Positions 7,704 through 15,014 of a DNA stretch of 28,910 bases are shown one piece after another (position 1 is the first letter of the stretch; every line of letters begins with the position of its first letter). Made by a program: the position numbers and the translations under genes. The DNA comes from CAYJBH01 sp964368815. GTDB taxonomy: Bacteria; Bacillota; Clostridia; Oscillospirales; Ruminococcaceae. Location: NCBI GenBank assembly GCA_964368815.1, contig CAYJDA010000028.1, positions 1 through 28,910 of the forward strand, written 5' to 3'. Below the pieces are notes generated by a model that saw nothing but the letters and a program-made list of their open reading frames with translations, did no database searches and was not told the origin of the DNA.

Positions 7704-8600
7704 TTACCATAACGACGTATCTGATACTCGTTTACTTATTGTGTTGGCAGCGACAACCAGCACGCAGTTAATAACTGAATTAAATAAACCAACAGCAGCC
7801 GAAAAACTATATCTAGCATTTAGTAATCCAATTTTATATACATATGTCGAAATAATTTCGCTTACAGGAGTGTTCATAGAGTTTTGCATCAAATATACCT
7901 TTTCATAACCTACATTCATAACATTACCAAGGCTTAAAATTAGCATTATGATTATAGTTGGCATAATTCCAGGTACGTCAATGTGTACTACCCGCTGAAG
8001 TTTGTTAGCACCGTCAACCATTGCCGCCTCATACAGTTCAGGGTTTACACCTCCCAATGCAGCAAGATAAATAACAGCACCCCACCCGCAACTTTGCCAA
8101 ATACCAGAAACTACATATATTATTCTAAACCATTCGGGTCTTGCCATATATGTTGTAGGATCAGCTCCAAATAAAACAGCAAGGTTGTTAATAAATCCTG
8201 TTTGTGGCGCAAGGAATATTGTTAACATACTAACAAGAACAACCATAGAAATAAAGTAAGGGGCATATGTAACGGTTTGAACAAATTTTTTAAACTTTTG
8301 TTGACGCACTTGATGTAGAAGAAGTGCTAAAATAATTGGAGCCGGGAAACCAAATATCAATGAATAAACACTTAAAAGCACTGTATTATTAATAAGATCC
8401 CAAAAATTAGAAAGCTCGATAAATTGACGAAAATTATCAAGACCGACAAACGGACTGCCAAAAAAACCAAGATCAACCTTAAAGTCCTTAAATGCTATCT
8501 GAACACCGTACATAGGAGCATAAGCAAATAAGACAATGCATATCAATGCCGGCAGTAAAAGCACATAGAGTTGCCAACTCCGTAATATACGTTTTTTCAA
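7704..8600 (-). CDS. Carbohydrate ABC transporter permease, LplB type
   Basis: The 298-residue protein starts at TTG, eight bases after a GAGGAG site, with MKKRILRSWQLYVLLLPALI forming the first membrane helix. The EAA loop is YEAAMVDGANKLQRVVHIDVPG (from residue 190), the standard contact with the ATPase. The family (LplB, MalF-like) pairs with LplC/YtcP permeases and long lipoprotein binding proteins for complex oligosaccharides. It is the first gene of the minus-strand import operon and is transcribed divergently from the ROK regulator. Confidence 0.9.
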   Translation of the reverse strand: MKKRILRSWQLYVLLLPALICIVLFAYAPMYGVQIAFKDFKVDLGFFGSPFVGLDNFRQFIELSNFWDLINNTVLLSVYSLIFGFPAPIILALLLHQVRQQKFKKFVQTVTYAPYFISMVVLVSMLTIFLAPQTGFINNLAVLFGADPTTYMARPEWFRIIYVVSGIWQSCGWGAVIYLAALGGVNPELYEAAMVDGANKLQRVVHIDVPGIMPTIIIMLILSLGNVMNVGYEKVYLMQNSMNTPVSEIISTYVYKIGLLNARYSFSAAVGLFNSVINCVLVVAANTISKRVSDTSLW

Positions 8601-8635
8601 ATCTACTCCTCATCAATTAATTCACTCTATGAATT

Positions 8636-8664
8636 ATATTAAATCATTTCCCGCGAAAAGTCAA
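8636..8664 (-). promoter_or_regulatory. Predicted promoter of the importer operon
   Basis: On the minus strand TTGACT (8664-8659) precedes TAATAT (8641-8636) with 17-bp spacing; an alternative TATAAT at 8638-8633 would need 20 bp. The start codon of the first permease lies about 36 bp downstream. Confidence 0.5.
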
Positions 8665-8697
8665 GTGTTAGTTCACATTTTTTTCACGATTGTTTGC

Positions 8698-8711
8698 ACA
8701 ATAATTATTGT
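8698..8711. promoter_or_regulatory. 14-bp perfect palindrome, candidate ROK operator
   Basis: ACAATAATTATTGT is fully self-complementary and sits between the two divergent promoters, about 35 bp upstream of the minus-strand -35 box and 59 bp upstream of the plus-strand -35 box. ROK repressors bind AT-rich palindromes as dimers. Such AT-rich palindromes can also occur by chance in this composition. Confidence 0.35.
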
Positions 8712-8769
8712 ATTTAATCCATATATTATGTATATTATAAATAAAATTTAACATTTTACACACATCATC

Positions 8770-8799
8770 TTGACACAATGCTTGTCCATCTAGTATAAT
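8770..8799 (+). promoter_or_regulatory. Strong sigma-A promoter of the ROK-GH32-GRE operon
   Basis: Consensus TTGACA (8770-8775) and consensus TATAAT (8794-8799) are separated by 18 bp. The predicted start near 8806 gives a 5' leader of about 120 nt before the TTG start codon. Confidence 0.75.
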
Positions 8800-8925
8800 C
8801 AGCTTGTATCTATTTGTTATGTAATTAAGTTATACTGTGAATTAATGTTCGTTTGCTAAAATATATATATTTATGATATAATGATATATATATGATTAAT
8901 AATAATAATAAAAGGAAGTGCTGTT

Positions 8926-10140
8926 TTGCAAAACAAAAATAACATCAATCTCAGTACACTTAAAGAAGCGAATTTTTCCTTAGTTATTCGGGCTATCCGA
9001 GCTAATTATCCATGTTCAAGAATTTCGCTGTGCAAAAAAACAGATTTACAACAAGCGACAATGACCAAGATAGTTGGACAGTTAATTTCATGGGGATTAG
9101 TAACCGAAACCGAAGCAATCGAGAGCAATTTAGGTAGAAAACCCATTGGGTTAATGATCAATTCCGACAAATACCCTGTTTGTGTGGTTCGATTACAGCG
9201 AAGCCTTGTTGAAGTAGCGTTAGGGTATATGGATGGGCGACTCAGTGATTTTTCCGGATACAAAATTAACATGAGTAGTAATGCACATCTTGTAATCGAC
9301 CAGATTAAAAAAATGATCTCGAATTTAATTGCTTCAGCATCCATTAAACCGATTGCCATCTCGGTTGCTTTACCGGGACCGTTTGACATTCACAAGGAAA
9401 GAATTACTTTAATGAGCGGGTTTCCCGGTTGGCATGAAATTAATATTCGTGCAGAGCTTGAAAAAGATTTTTCTATACCTATATTTTTAGAACATGATGC
9501 GAACTGTGGCGTATTAGCGGAACAATGGTTTGGAAATCATGAAGATGATAACAATATGTTATACATTGCTGCAGCGGAAGGTGTCGGCGCTGGCATATTG
9601 TTAGATGGTGGTATTTCTCGCGGTATGCAGGGCTTTGCCGGTGAGTTAGGGCACATGTCTATAAACATGTATGGTTCACGATGCGAATGCGGAAACAGAG
9701 GATGCCTCGAACTTTATACCACGACGCGAGCTTTGGAAGAAGAGTATAAAAGAAAACAATTTGAGATAAACGATGGCGAAAATATTCAGTCAGATGAATT
9801 ATTTCTTCCTGCCGAGGAAATACTTAATAGGGTTAGAAACGGCTCAGACAGAGCAGCCGATGAAGCATATAAGCATATTGTTTCTATTTTGGGCTTTGGA
9901 ATTGTATCTGCAATCAACTGCCTCAATCCAAAAGTGGTAATATTTGCTGATACACTAACAGATGGCGGGGAAATATTTTTAAAACACATTGATAATGTTT
10001 TAAAGAAGCACCTTATTGATGATGTTTACACCACTATAAATGTTTCTGTCAGCTCTTTGCAAAAACAGGCCATACTTCTTGGCGCAGGCGCAATTGCTTT
10101 TGACCAATTACTTGAAAAACCATCGGAGTTTTTTTTATAA
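8926..10140 (+). CDS. ROK-family transcriptional regulator (NagC/XylR type)
   Basis: The 404-residue protein starts at TTG, seven bases after AAAGGAAG. Residues about 15-75 form a winged helix-turn-helix (SRISLCKKTDLQQATMTKIV). The rest is a ROK domain, with the sugar-site Asp191 in EHDANCG, His243 in GELGHM and the zinc-binding CECGNRGC (253-260). The N-terminal ATP-site motif DxGGT of ROK kinases is missing (VVRLQRSLVEVALGYMDG stands there), so it is a regulator, not a kinase. It heads the seven-gene plus-strand operon and probably represses it and the divergent importer until its sugar ligand, plausibly fructose or a derivative, is present. Confidence 0.9.
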   Translation: MQNKNNINLSTLKEANFSLVIRAIRANYPCSRISLCKKTDLQQATMTKIVGQLISWGLVTETEAIESNLGRKPIGLMINSDKYPVCVVRLQRSLVEVALGYMDGRLSDFSGYKINMSSNAHLVIDQIKKMISNLIASASIKPIAISVALPGPFDIHKERITLMSGFPGWHEINIRAELEKDFSIPIFLEHDANCGVLAEQWFGNHEDDNNMLYIAAAEGVGAGILLDGGISRGMQGFAGELGHMSINMYGSRCECGNRGCLELYTTTRALEEEYKRKQFEINDGENIQSDELFLPAEEILNRVRNGSDRAADEAYKHIVSILGFGIVSAINCLNPKVVIFADTLTDGGEIFLKHIDNVLKKHLIDDVYTTINVSVSSLQKQAILLGAGAIAFDQLLEKPSEFFL

Positions 10141-10152
10141 AGGAGTAATCTC

Positions 10153-11889
10153 ATGGATACATCAGTAGTTTCATTACCGAAGAGTTCATTTTCTCTTAGT
10201 TTCACTGTCCGAGCCGGATTTACGAAAGAAATTCTTGTGTTTGACAAAGCTATCAGCATTTCTGTTGACAACGAAAATATCGCTGCAAAATTTTACACCG
10301 ATTGGAACAATGAGTACAAAAAAACAGAGAACAGCTACACTTTTACGTTAATTGGTCCGTTAAAGAAAAGCTCTACAAAGGTTGAAATTAAATTTCTTAT
10401 ATACAGCATACAGCTACTGATCGACGATAAGTTGGTAGACGAAGAATGGCCTCTGGGCACGCTTAAGTTTGACCAAGGAAAATTGTCTTTAGACAGTGAA
10501 ATAGAAGATTTTATTTATACTGATATCACACAGCCGTTTATTTCGCCACAAACAACATTTACAAACTCCATACAGTTTTTTGTTCCTGAGGGAAGCAACA
10601 CCGGGGTTGGAGATTGCATGCCATTTAACCGTGATGGACGCTACTGTTTATATTATCTTTTTGATAGACGTGGCCACAAAAGCAAGGCAGGCCTTGGTGC
10701 ACATCAATGGGCACAAATTTCATCTGATGATTTAAAAACATGGACTGTTCACCCAATGTCTGTATCGATAACCGAACAATGGGAGGGGTCTATATGCACC
10801 GGTTCGCTTATAACAGCAAATAATCGTACATATGCATTTTATGCAGTAAGAACCTCCGATCAATCACCTGCTAAATTGACCTATGCTGTTTCTGAAGATG
10901 GCGTAAACTTCATAAAAACAAACAAGTATTTCGAATTGTCAGCACCATATGAATCTGTTTCTGCTCGTGATCCGATGGTATTTAAAGATGCTCAAGGTCT
11001 TTTTCATATGCTTGTAACCACAAATTTAATTGGTGAGGATGCTCCTACAAATCCGGGCTGCCTTGCGCATCTTACAAGCACTGATTTAGAAAATTGGAAA
11101 CAGCTTGAACCCTTTGTTGTTCCCGGGTATGCAGATCAACCTGAGTGTTCCGATTACTTTGAATGGAACGGTTGGTATTATCTTGTGTTTTCAAACTTTG
11201 CTACTGCTAGATACCGTTATTCTGCTTCACCTTTTGGTCCCTGGATAAAGCCGGAATACGATGTTCTTGATTCTTTTGAGAGTCAGGTTGCAAAAACAGC
11301 CATGTTTAAAGGCCGTAGACTTGTTACGGGATTTTTGTCAAAATACCCCAGAACCTTTGCCGGTTATGCGATTACACATGAACTCTTCCAAAACAAAGAT
11401 GGTACACTGGGTTCTGCCTTTGTGCCTGAACTTATACAAAAAGATGTTAAAACAATATATTCCGGTTCAATTAGTATTGATTCAAACCAAGGACTTGCAA
11501 TAAAAAACATAGGTTCCGGCTCAAATATTCGCCTAAAAGCTACAGTTAAAATTGAAAACCCATTTGCACAAGTCGGATTTATTTTTGAGCAGGAAGATGC
11601 AAAGGCTTATCATTTTGATATGTATCCCTCGCAAGGTCTGCTATCTATAAAGCGTCCCGACCAAAATTTTTCAATGGCAGATATGCGTAATCAAATAGCA
11701 GGTTTAAAGTGTTTTGATAGGCCCTTTGAGGTAGACATTATTTTTTGGAATGATGTAATCGATTTTATGATAGATGGCAATCGAGTGGGAACTATGAGAG
11801 CACCTCGCAACGGTAATCTTTCAATAAGTGCTTATTCTTTGTGGGGTAATGTCTGCTTTGAAACTATTAAATTGACAGAAGTAGAATAA
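10153..11889 (+). CDS. Divergent GH32-type (clan GH-J) beta-fructosidase with flanking beta-sandwich domains
   Basis: The 578-residue protein has no signal peptide. Residues 1-130 form a beta-rich N-terminal domain, about 145-430 a five-bladed propeller, and the end a concanavalin-like beta-sandwich. The clan GH-J triad can be placed: Asp154 in GDCMPF (replacing NDPNG), Asp273 in ARDP and Glu331 in ECSDYF. FDRRGHKS and the WEGSICTGS stretch recall an uncharacterised GH32 subgroup usually annotated only as beta-fructosidase. The substrate is unclear; a fructoside with an unusual aglycone is possible given the neighbours. AAAGGAG precedes the ATG 12 bp after the ROK stop. A GH43-like activity is the alternative. 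Confidence 0.75.
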   Translation: MDTSVVSLPKSSFSLSFTVRAGFTKEILVFDKAISISVDNENIAAKFYTDWNNEYKKTENSYTFTLIGPLKKSSTKVEIKFLIYSIQLLIDDKLVDEEWPLGTLKFDQGKLSLDSEIEDFIYTDITQPFISPQTTFTNSIQFFVPEGSNTGVGDCMPFNRDGRYCLYYLFDRRGHKSKAGLGAHQWAQISSDDLKTWTVHPMSVSITEQWEGSICTGSLITANNRTYAFYAVRTSDQSPAKLTYAVSEDGVNFIKTNKYFELSAPYESVSARDPMVFKDAQGLFHMLVTTNLIGEDAPTNPGCLAHLTSTDLENWKQLEPFVVPGYADQPECSDYFEWNGWYYLVFSNFATARYRYSASPFGPWIKPEYDVLDSFESQVAKTAMFKGRRLVTGFLSKYPRTFAGYAITHELFQNKDGTLGSAFVPELIQKDVKTIYSGSISIDSNQGLAIKNIGSGSNIRLKATVKIENPFAQVGFIFEQEDAKAYHFDMYPSQGLLSIKRPDQNFSMADMRNQIAGLKCFDRPFEVDIIFWNDVIDFMIDGNRVGTMRAPRNGNLSISAYSLWGNVCFETIKLTEVE

Positions 11890-11901
11890 GGAAGTACTTT
11901 C

Positions 11902-13515
11902 ATGAAAAAGAAATTCACTATTGAAAAACCCTACATCCATCTACCTATTGCGGTAGGAATCCCAAAAGTATATGTGAAATTTATTATCGATGGGGTGGAG
12001 CTGCATGAATTTCATATTGGCTTGAGCACCGAGCCTGACTTTTACTCCACGTACTGCGTTAAAAATAGTATTGGATCAATAATAACTTTGGAAACTGCAA
12101 CCGATTGTGCGGGCCTTGATGCAGTTGTTCAAGGTGAAAGCATGATCGATTCTGATCTTTATAGTAATCTATATAAGGAACCTGCACGTCCACTGTTTCA
12201 TTTTACCAGTCGTCGTGGTTGGCTAAATGATCCTAACGGCTTGGTATATGATGGTAGTTTGTATCATCTTTATTATCAACATAACCCGTATGGTGTATCT
12301 CACGGTGGTGTAAATATTCAATGGGGTCATGCGGTTTCCCCTGATCTTGTTCATTTTACCGAACGTGATGACGCGATACTTCCATGGGATCGTTTCACTC
12401 ATGTAGCTAGTGGAAACGCTATTATGGATAGTGAAAACATAGTTGGCAAAGGGGAAAATTCAATCATAGCGGCATTTACTGCGCTTGGTTCGGCTGATTA
12501 TAACAAAGAGGATAAATCTGTATTTTCAAGCAGAGGTCAGTACCTGTATATCAGTACCGACGGTGGAGACACCTATTCACCGCTTGATAATAATCCTGCG
12601 ATACCAACCGATAATGGAGAAGACTGGCGCGACCCTTTCATCATGCTCAGAGACGATAAAAGCTACAATATAGCTGTATATGAACGTTTTAATGATAGCA
12701 ACTGTGTTAGTTTTTATAAATCTACTGATCTTACTGATTTTAAACGCACTGCCCGAGTCCAAGACCTTTATGAGTGCCCAAACTTGTTTGAAATGCAGGT
12801 TGAGGGTAGTGATGAAAAAAAATGGATATTGTTTGGTGCAGACGGCATGGTGCGGTTTGGTGATTTTTCAGATAAGTTTGTGCAAATTGGTGATGTGCAA
12901 CCTCTCGACTACGGTAAAAACACTTATGCAGGACAGGTGTGGAGCAACACAGGAGATAAGAAGTATCATATAGGATGGGTTCTGGATATTCATGAAGATA
13001 GCTGGCTCGACTTAGGTTGGAACAGCGATACCTACAATGGGATGCCGTTTAATCAATGCATGACCGTGCCCTGCCAGCTTGCATTAAAAAAATCTGGCGA
13101 TAAATTCAGATTGGCAAGAAATCCGGTTTCGGGATTAGAAAAATTACGACAGGAAAAAACAACTATTGATATTGCTGAATCGACATCGCTTTTATTGCCG
13201 GAAAGTGCAGACGTAAAATTAAACTTTGAGGCCGGAGCCGCTATTAAATTTTCAATTGGAGAAGCATATATCAGCTATGATCCTGAAAATGATACCGTAA
13301 CAATTCCCGGTAAAAATAAAATTCATACGGTAAAAATTGAGAAAGAAGCCGAAAAAACTGTTAGAATTTTAGTAGACAAGGGAACTGTTGAATTTTTTAT
13401 GTTTAATGAAATTTCTGCAACTTATGGATTTAAAACAAAAAACTTACCTTTAATGATTTCGTGCTCTGATACACATATAAAAGGTGAGATATACGAAATG
13501 AGTTCAATTTATTAA
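11902..13515 (+). CDS. GH32 fructanase/beta-fructosidase, cytoplasmic
   Basis: The 537-residue protein carries about 90 N-terminal residues of beta-rich extension, then the GH32 propeller with WLNDPNG (nucleophile Asp110), WRDP (Asp244) and ECPNLF (acid/base Glu291), and a C-terminal sandwich with the usual VEFFMFNE segment. QWGHAVSPDLVHF matches exo-acting fructanases and invertases. No signal peptide is present, so imported fructo-oligosaccharides, inulin or levan fragments would be hydrolysed to fructose in the cytoplasm. It follows the previous gene by 12 bp with GGAAG, and belongs to the same transcript. Confidence 0.9.
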   Translation: MKKKFTIEKPYIHLPIAVGIPKVYVKFIIDGVELHEFHIGLSTEPDFYSTYCVKNSIGSIITLETATDCAGLDAVVQGESMIDSDLYSNLYKEPARPLFHFTSRRGWLNDPNGLVYDGSLYHLYYQHNPYGVSHGGVNIQWGHAVSPDLVHFTERDDAILPWDRFTHVASGNAIMDSENIVGKGENSIIAAFTALGSADYNKEDKSVFSSRGQYLYISTDGGDTYSPLDNNPAIPTDNGEDWRDPFIMLRDDKSYNIAVYERFNDSNCVSFYKSTDLTDFKRTARVQDLYECPNLFEMQVEGSDEKKWILFGADGMVRFGDFSDKFVQIGDVQPLDYGKNTYAGQVWSNTGDKKYHIGWVLDIHEDSWLDLGWNSDTYNGMPFNQCMTVPCQLALKKSGDKFRLARNPVSGLEKLRQEKTTIDIAESTSLLLPESADVKLNFEAGAAIKFSIGEAYISYDPENDTVTIPGKNKIHTVKIEKEAEKTVRILVDKGTVEFFMFNEISATYGFKTKNLPLMISCSDTHIKGEIYEMSSIY

Positions 13516-13533
13516 CAGTATGATGGAGAAATT

Positions 13534-14301
13534 ATGAACAAGCTTGATAATATTTTATCGGAAGTAAAGCAAACCTGTATAGACGTTTTAGGTGACAATT
13601 TGATAGGTATATATGTTCATGGCTCAATTGCCCTCGGTTGTTTCAGATGGAATGTTTCTGACATTGATTATATTGTTGTTGTTAAGGAGCCGCCAACTAT
13701 AAGTGAAAAATATTCTCTTTTGGAAAAAACAGTGCAACTTTCATGTAAAAGTACGCCAAAAGGCATTGAAATGAGTGTTGTGACGGAGGATAACTGTAAT
13801 AATTTTGTTTATCCCACTCCATATGAACTACATTACGGTAACGATTGGTATGACAAAGCAACCAATCGTCCGCACGAAATTTGTGAACGAACTTCTGCAA
13901 CAGATAGAGATTTAGCGGCACATTTTACCGTGATTAACCACAAAGGCATTGTTCTCCACGGTAAACCAATATCCGATGTTTTTGAACCGATTCCAAGGCA
14001 GCTCTATTTTAAAAGCATACTTTTTGATGTAGAAAATGCAAGAGAGGATATTATTCCTGCCTTCACCTATGTTACGCTTAATTTATGTCGAGTTTTAGCA
14101 GCACTAAAAGAAGACGCTGTTCTTTCGAAAGAAGAAGGTGGACTGTGGGGATTAAAAAACTTACCGGAAAAGCATCATTCAATTATCAATTTAGCTCTTT
14201 CCAATTACCGAAATGGTGATAATGATTCCCCCTCACAAAGCAGCTGTATTGATTTTGCAAATGAAATGTTAAAAGATATTCAAACGAGAGTAGACTTTTG
14301 A
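13534..14301 (+). CDS. AadA-like nucleotidyltransferase (ANT(3'')/(9)-type fold, DUF4111)
   Basis: The 255-residue protein has a Pol-beta-type nucleotidyltransferase core: HGS (29-31), then SDID with metal ligands Asp43 and Asp45, and Glu79 in KGIEMSVV at the place of the third carboxylate of AadA. The C-terminal helical half (FTYVTLNLCRVLAALKEDAV, then GLWGLKNLP) matches the DUF4111 domain of aminoglycoside adenylyltransferases. These enzymes transfer AMP to spectinomycin or streptomycin. Here the gene sits mid-operon between a GH32 and a GRE activase, with its TGA overlapping the next start (TTGA). A metabolic or protective role for the sugar pathway is as plausible as drug resistance. GGAG lies before the ATG. 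Confidence 0.8.
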   Translation: MNKLDNILSEVKQTCIDVLGDNLIGIYVHGSIALGCFRWNVSDIDYIVVVKEPPTISEKYSLLEKTVQLSCKSTPKGIEMSVVTEDNCNNFVYPTPYELHYGNDWYDKATNRPHEICERTSATDRDLAAHFTVINHKGIVLHGKPISDVFEPIPRQLYFKSILFDVENAREDIIPAFTYVTLNLCRVLAALKEDAVLSKEEGGLWGLKNLPEKHHSIINLALSNYRNGDNDSPSQSSCIDFANEMLKDIQTRVDF

Positions 14302-15002
14302 AGTATTTTGGTAAGGGATTTAACTACAATCAGGATGGACCCGGCAACCGATTAGTGTATCACCTATTCGGGTGCAATTTAAAATGTCCATGGTGTTCTA
14401 ACCCTGAGGGAATTTACGGTCAATATTTCACCTCGACACCGGAAGAAGTTGTTGCAGAAATATTCTCTGCAGAACCTATGTTTTTTGATGGAGGAGGTGT
14501 TACCTTCACAGGTGGAGAAGCTACTCTGCAGCTTGATGAGTTAATAAAAATTAACTCCGTCATTCGTGCTAAGGGAATTCATAGCACTGTTGAGACAAAT
14601 GGAATGTTTGATGATGTTGAGAAATTATGTAATTCATTTGATTTAATTATTTTTGATTTTAAAACATTTAGTTCTGAAAAATTCAAACAGATAAACGGAA
14701 ATTTAGATATAGTTTCACGCAATTTGGATTACCTTTTTAAACAGGGCGCCAAGTTATTAATACGCACTACACTGGTAGACGGATTTAATACCGATGATGT
14801 TGAAAAATTTGTGCAGTTCTATAGAGATAAGAATACACAAAATTCGGAATTTGAATTTTTAAGATATCACGAATATGGGAAAGATAAATGGGCGCAGTGT
14901 GGTAAACAATATAAAATGACAGAAGGGTTTGTAGACAATAAAACCTTAAATGATTTCACACAGGCATATAAGCAGATTGGATTAAAAATAGTTAGTACTT
15001 AG
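14298..15002 (+). CDS. Glycyl radical enzyme activating enzyme (radical SAM, PflA-like)
   Basis: The 234-residue protein starts at a TTG overlapping the preceding stop by 4 bp. It has DGPGN (13-17), the radical SAM cluster CNLKCPWC (Cys26, Cys30, Cys33; the CX3CX2C pattern) and GGGVTFTGGE (66-74) for SAM binding, where the usual Pro after GGE is Ala. It lacks the extra ferredoxin-like cluster insert of most dehydratase activases (about 300 residues), so it is as short as PflA. It should use SAM and a reduced [4Fe-4S] cluster to place the glycyl radical on Gly755 of the enzyme encoded 12 bp downstream. Confidence 0.92.
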   Translation: MKYFGKGFNYNQDGPGNRLVYHLFGCNLKCPWCSNPEGIYGQYFTSTPEEVVAEIFSAEPMFFDGGGVTFTGGEATLQLDELIKINSVIRAKGIHSTVETNGMFDDVEKLCNSFDLIIFDFKTFSSEKFKQINGNLDIVSRNLDYLFKQGAKLLIRTTLVDGFNTDDVEKFVQFYRDKNTQNSEFEFLRYHEYGKDKWAQCGKQYKMTEGFVDNKTLNDFTQAYKQIGLKIVST

Positions 15003-15014
15003 AAAGAGTAAAAT

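Larger units (their letters stand above)
8601..8925. promoter_or_regulatory. Divergent intergenic control region, importer versus ROK/GRE operon
   Basis: This AT-rich 325-bp gap holds no ORF. It carries a minus-strand promoter candidate near 8636-8664, a 14-bp palindrome at 8698-8711, a very good plus-strand promoter at 8770-8799, and an alternating AT tract at 8860-8892 just ahead of the ROK gene. The layout suits joint control of uptake and catabolism by the adjacent ROK regulator. Confidence 0.6.

Noticed and set aside
8860..8892. AT-repeat tract as a promoter or repeat element
   Set aside because: TATAAT at 8877 has only a poor -35 at 19 bp, and alternating AT of this length is common in such a genome; the upstream promoter is far better.
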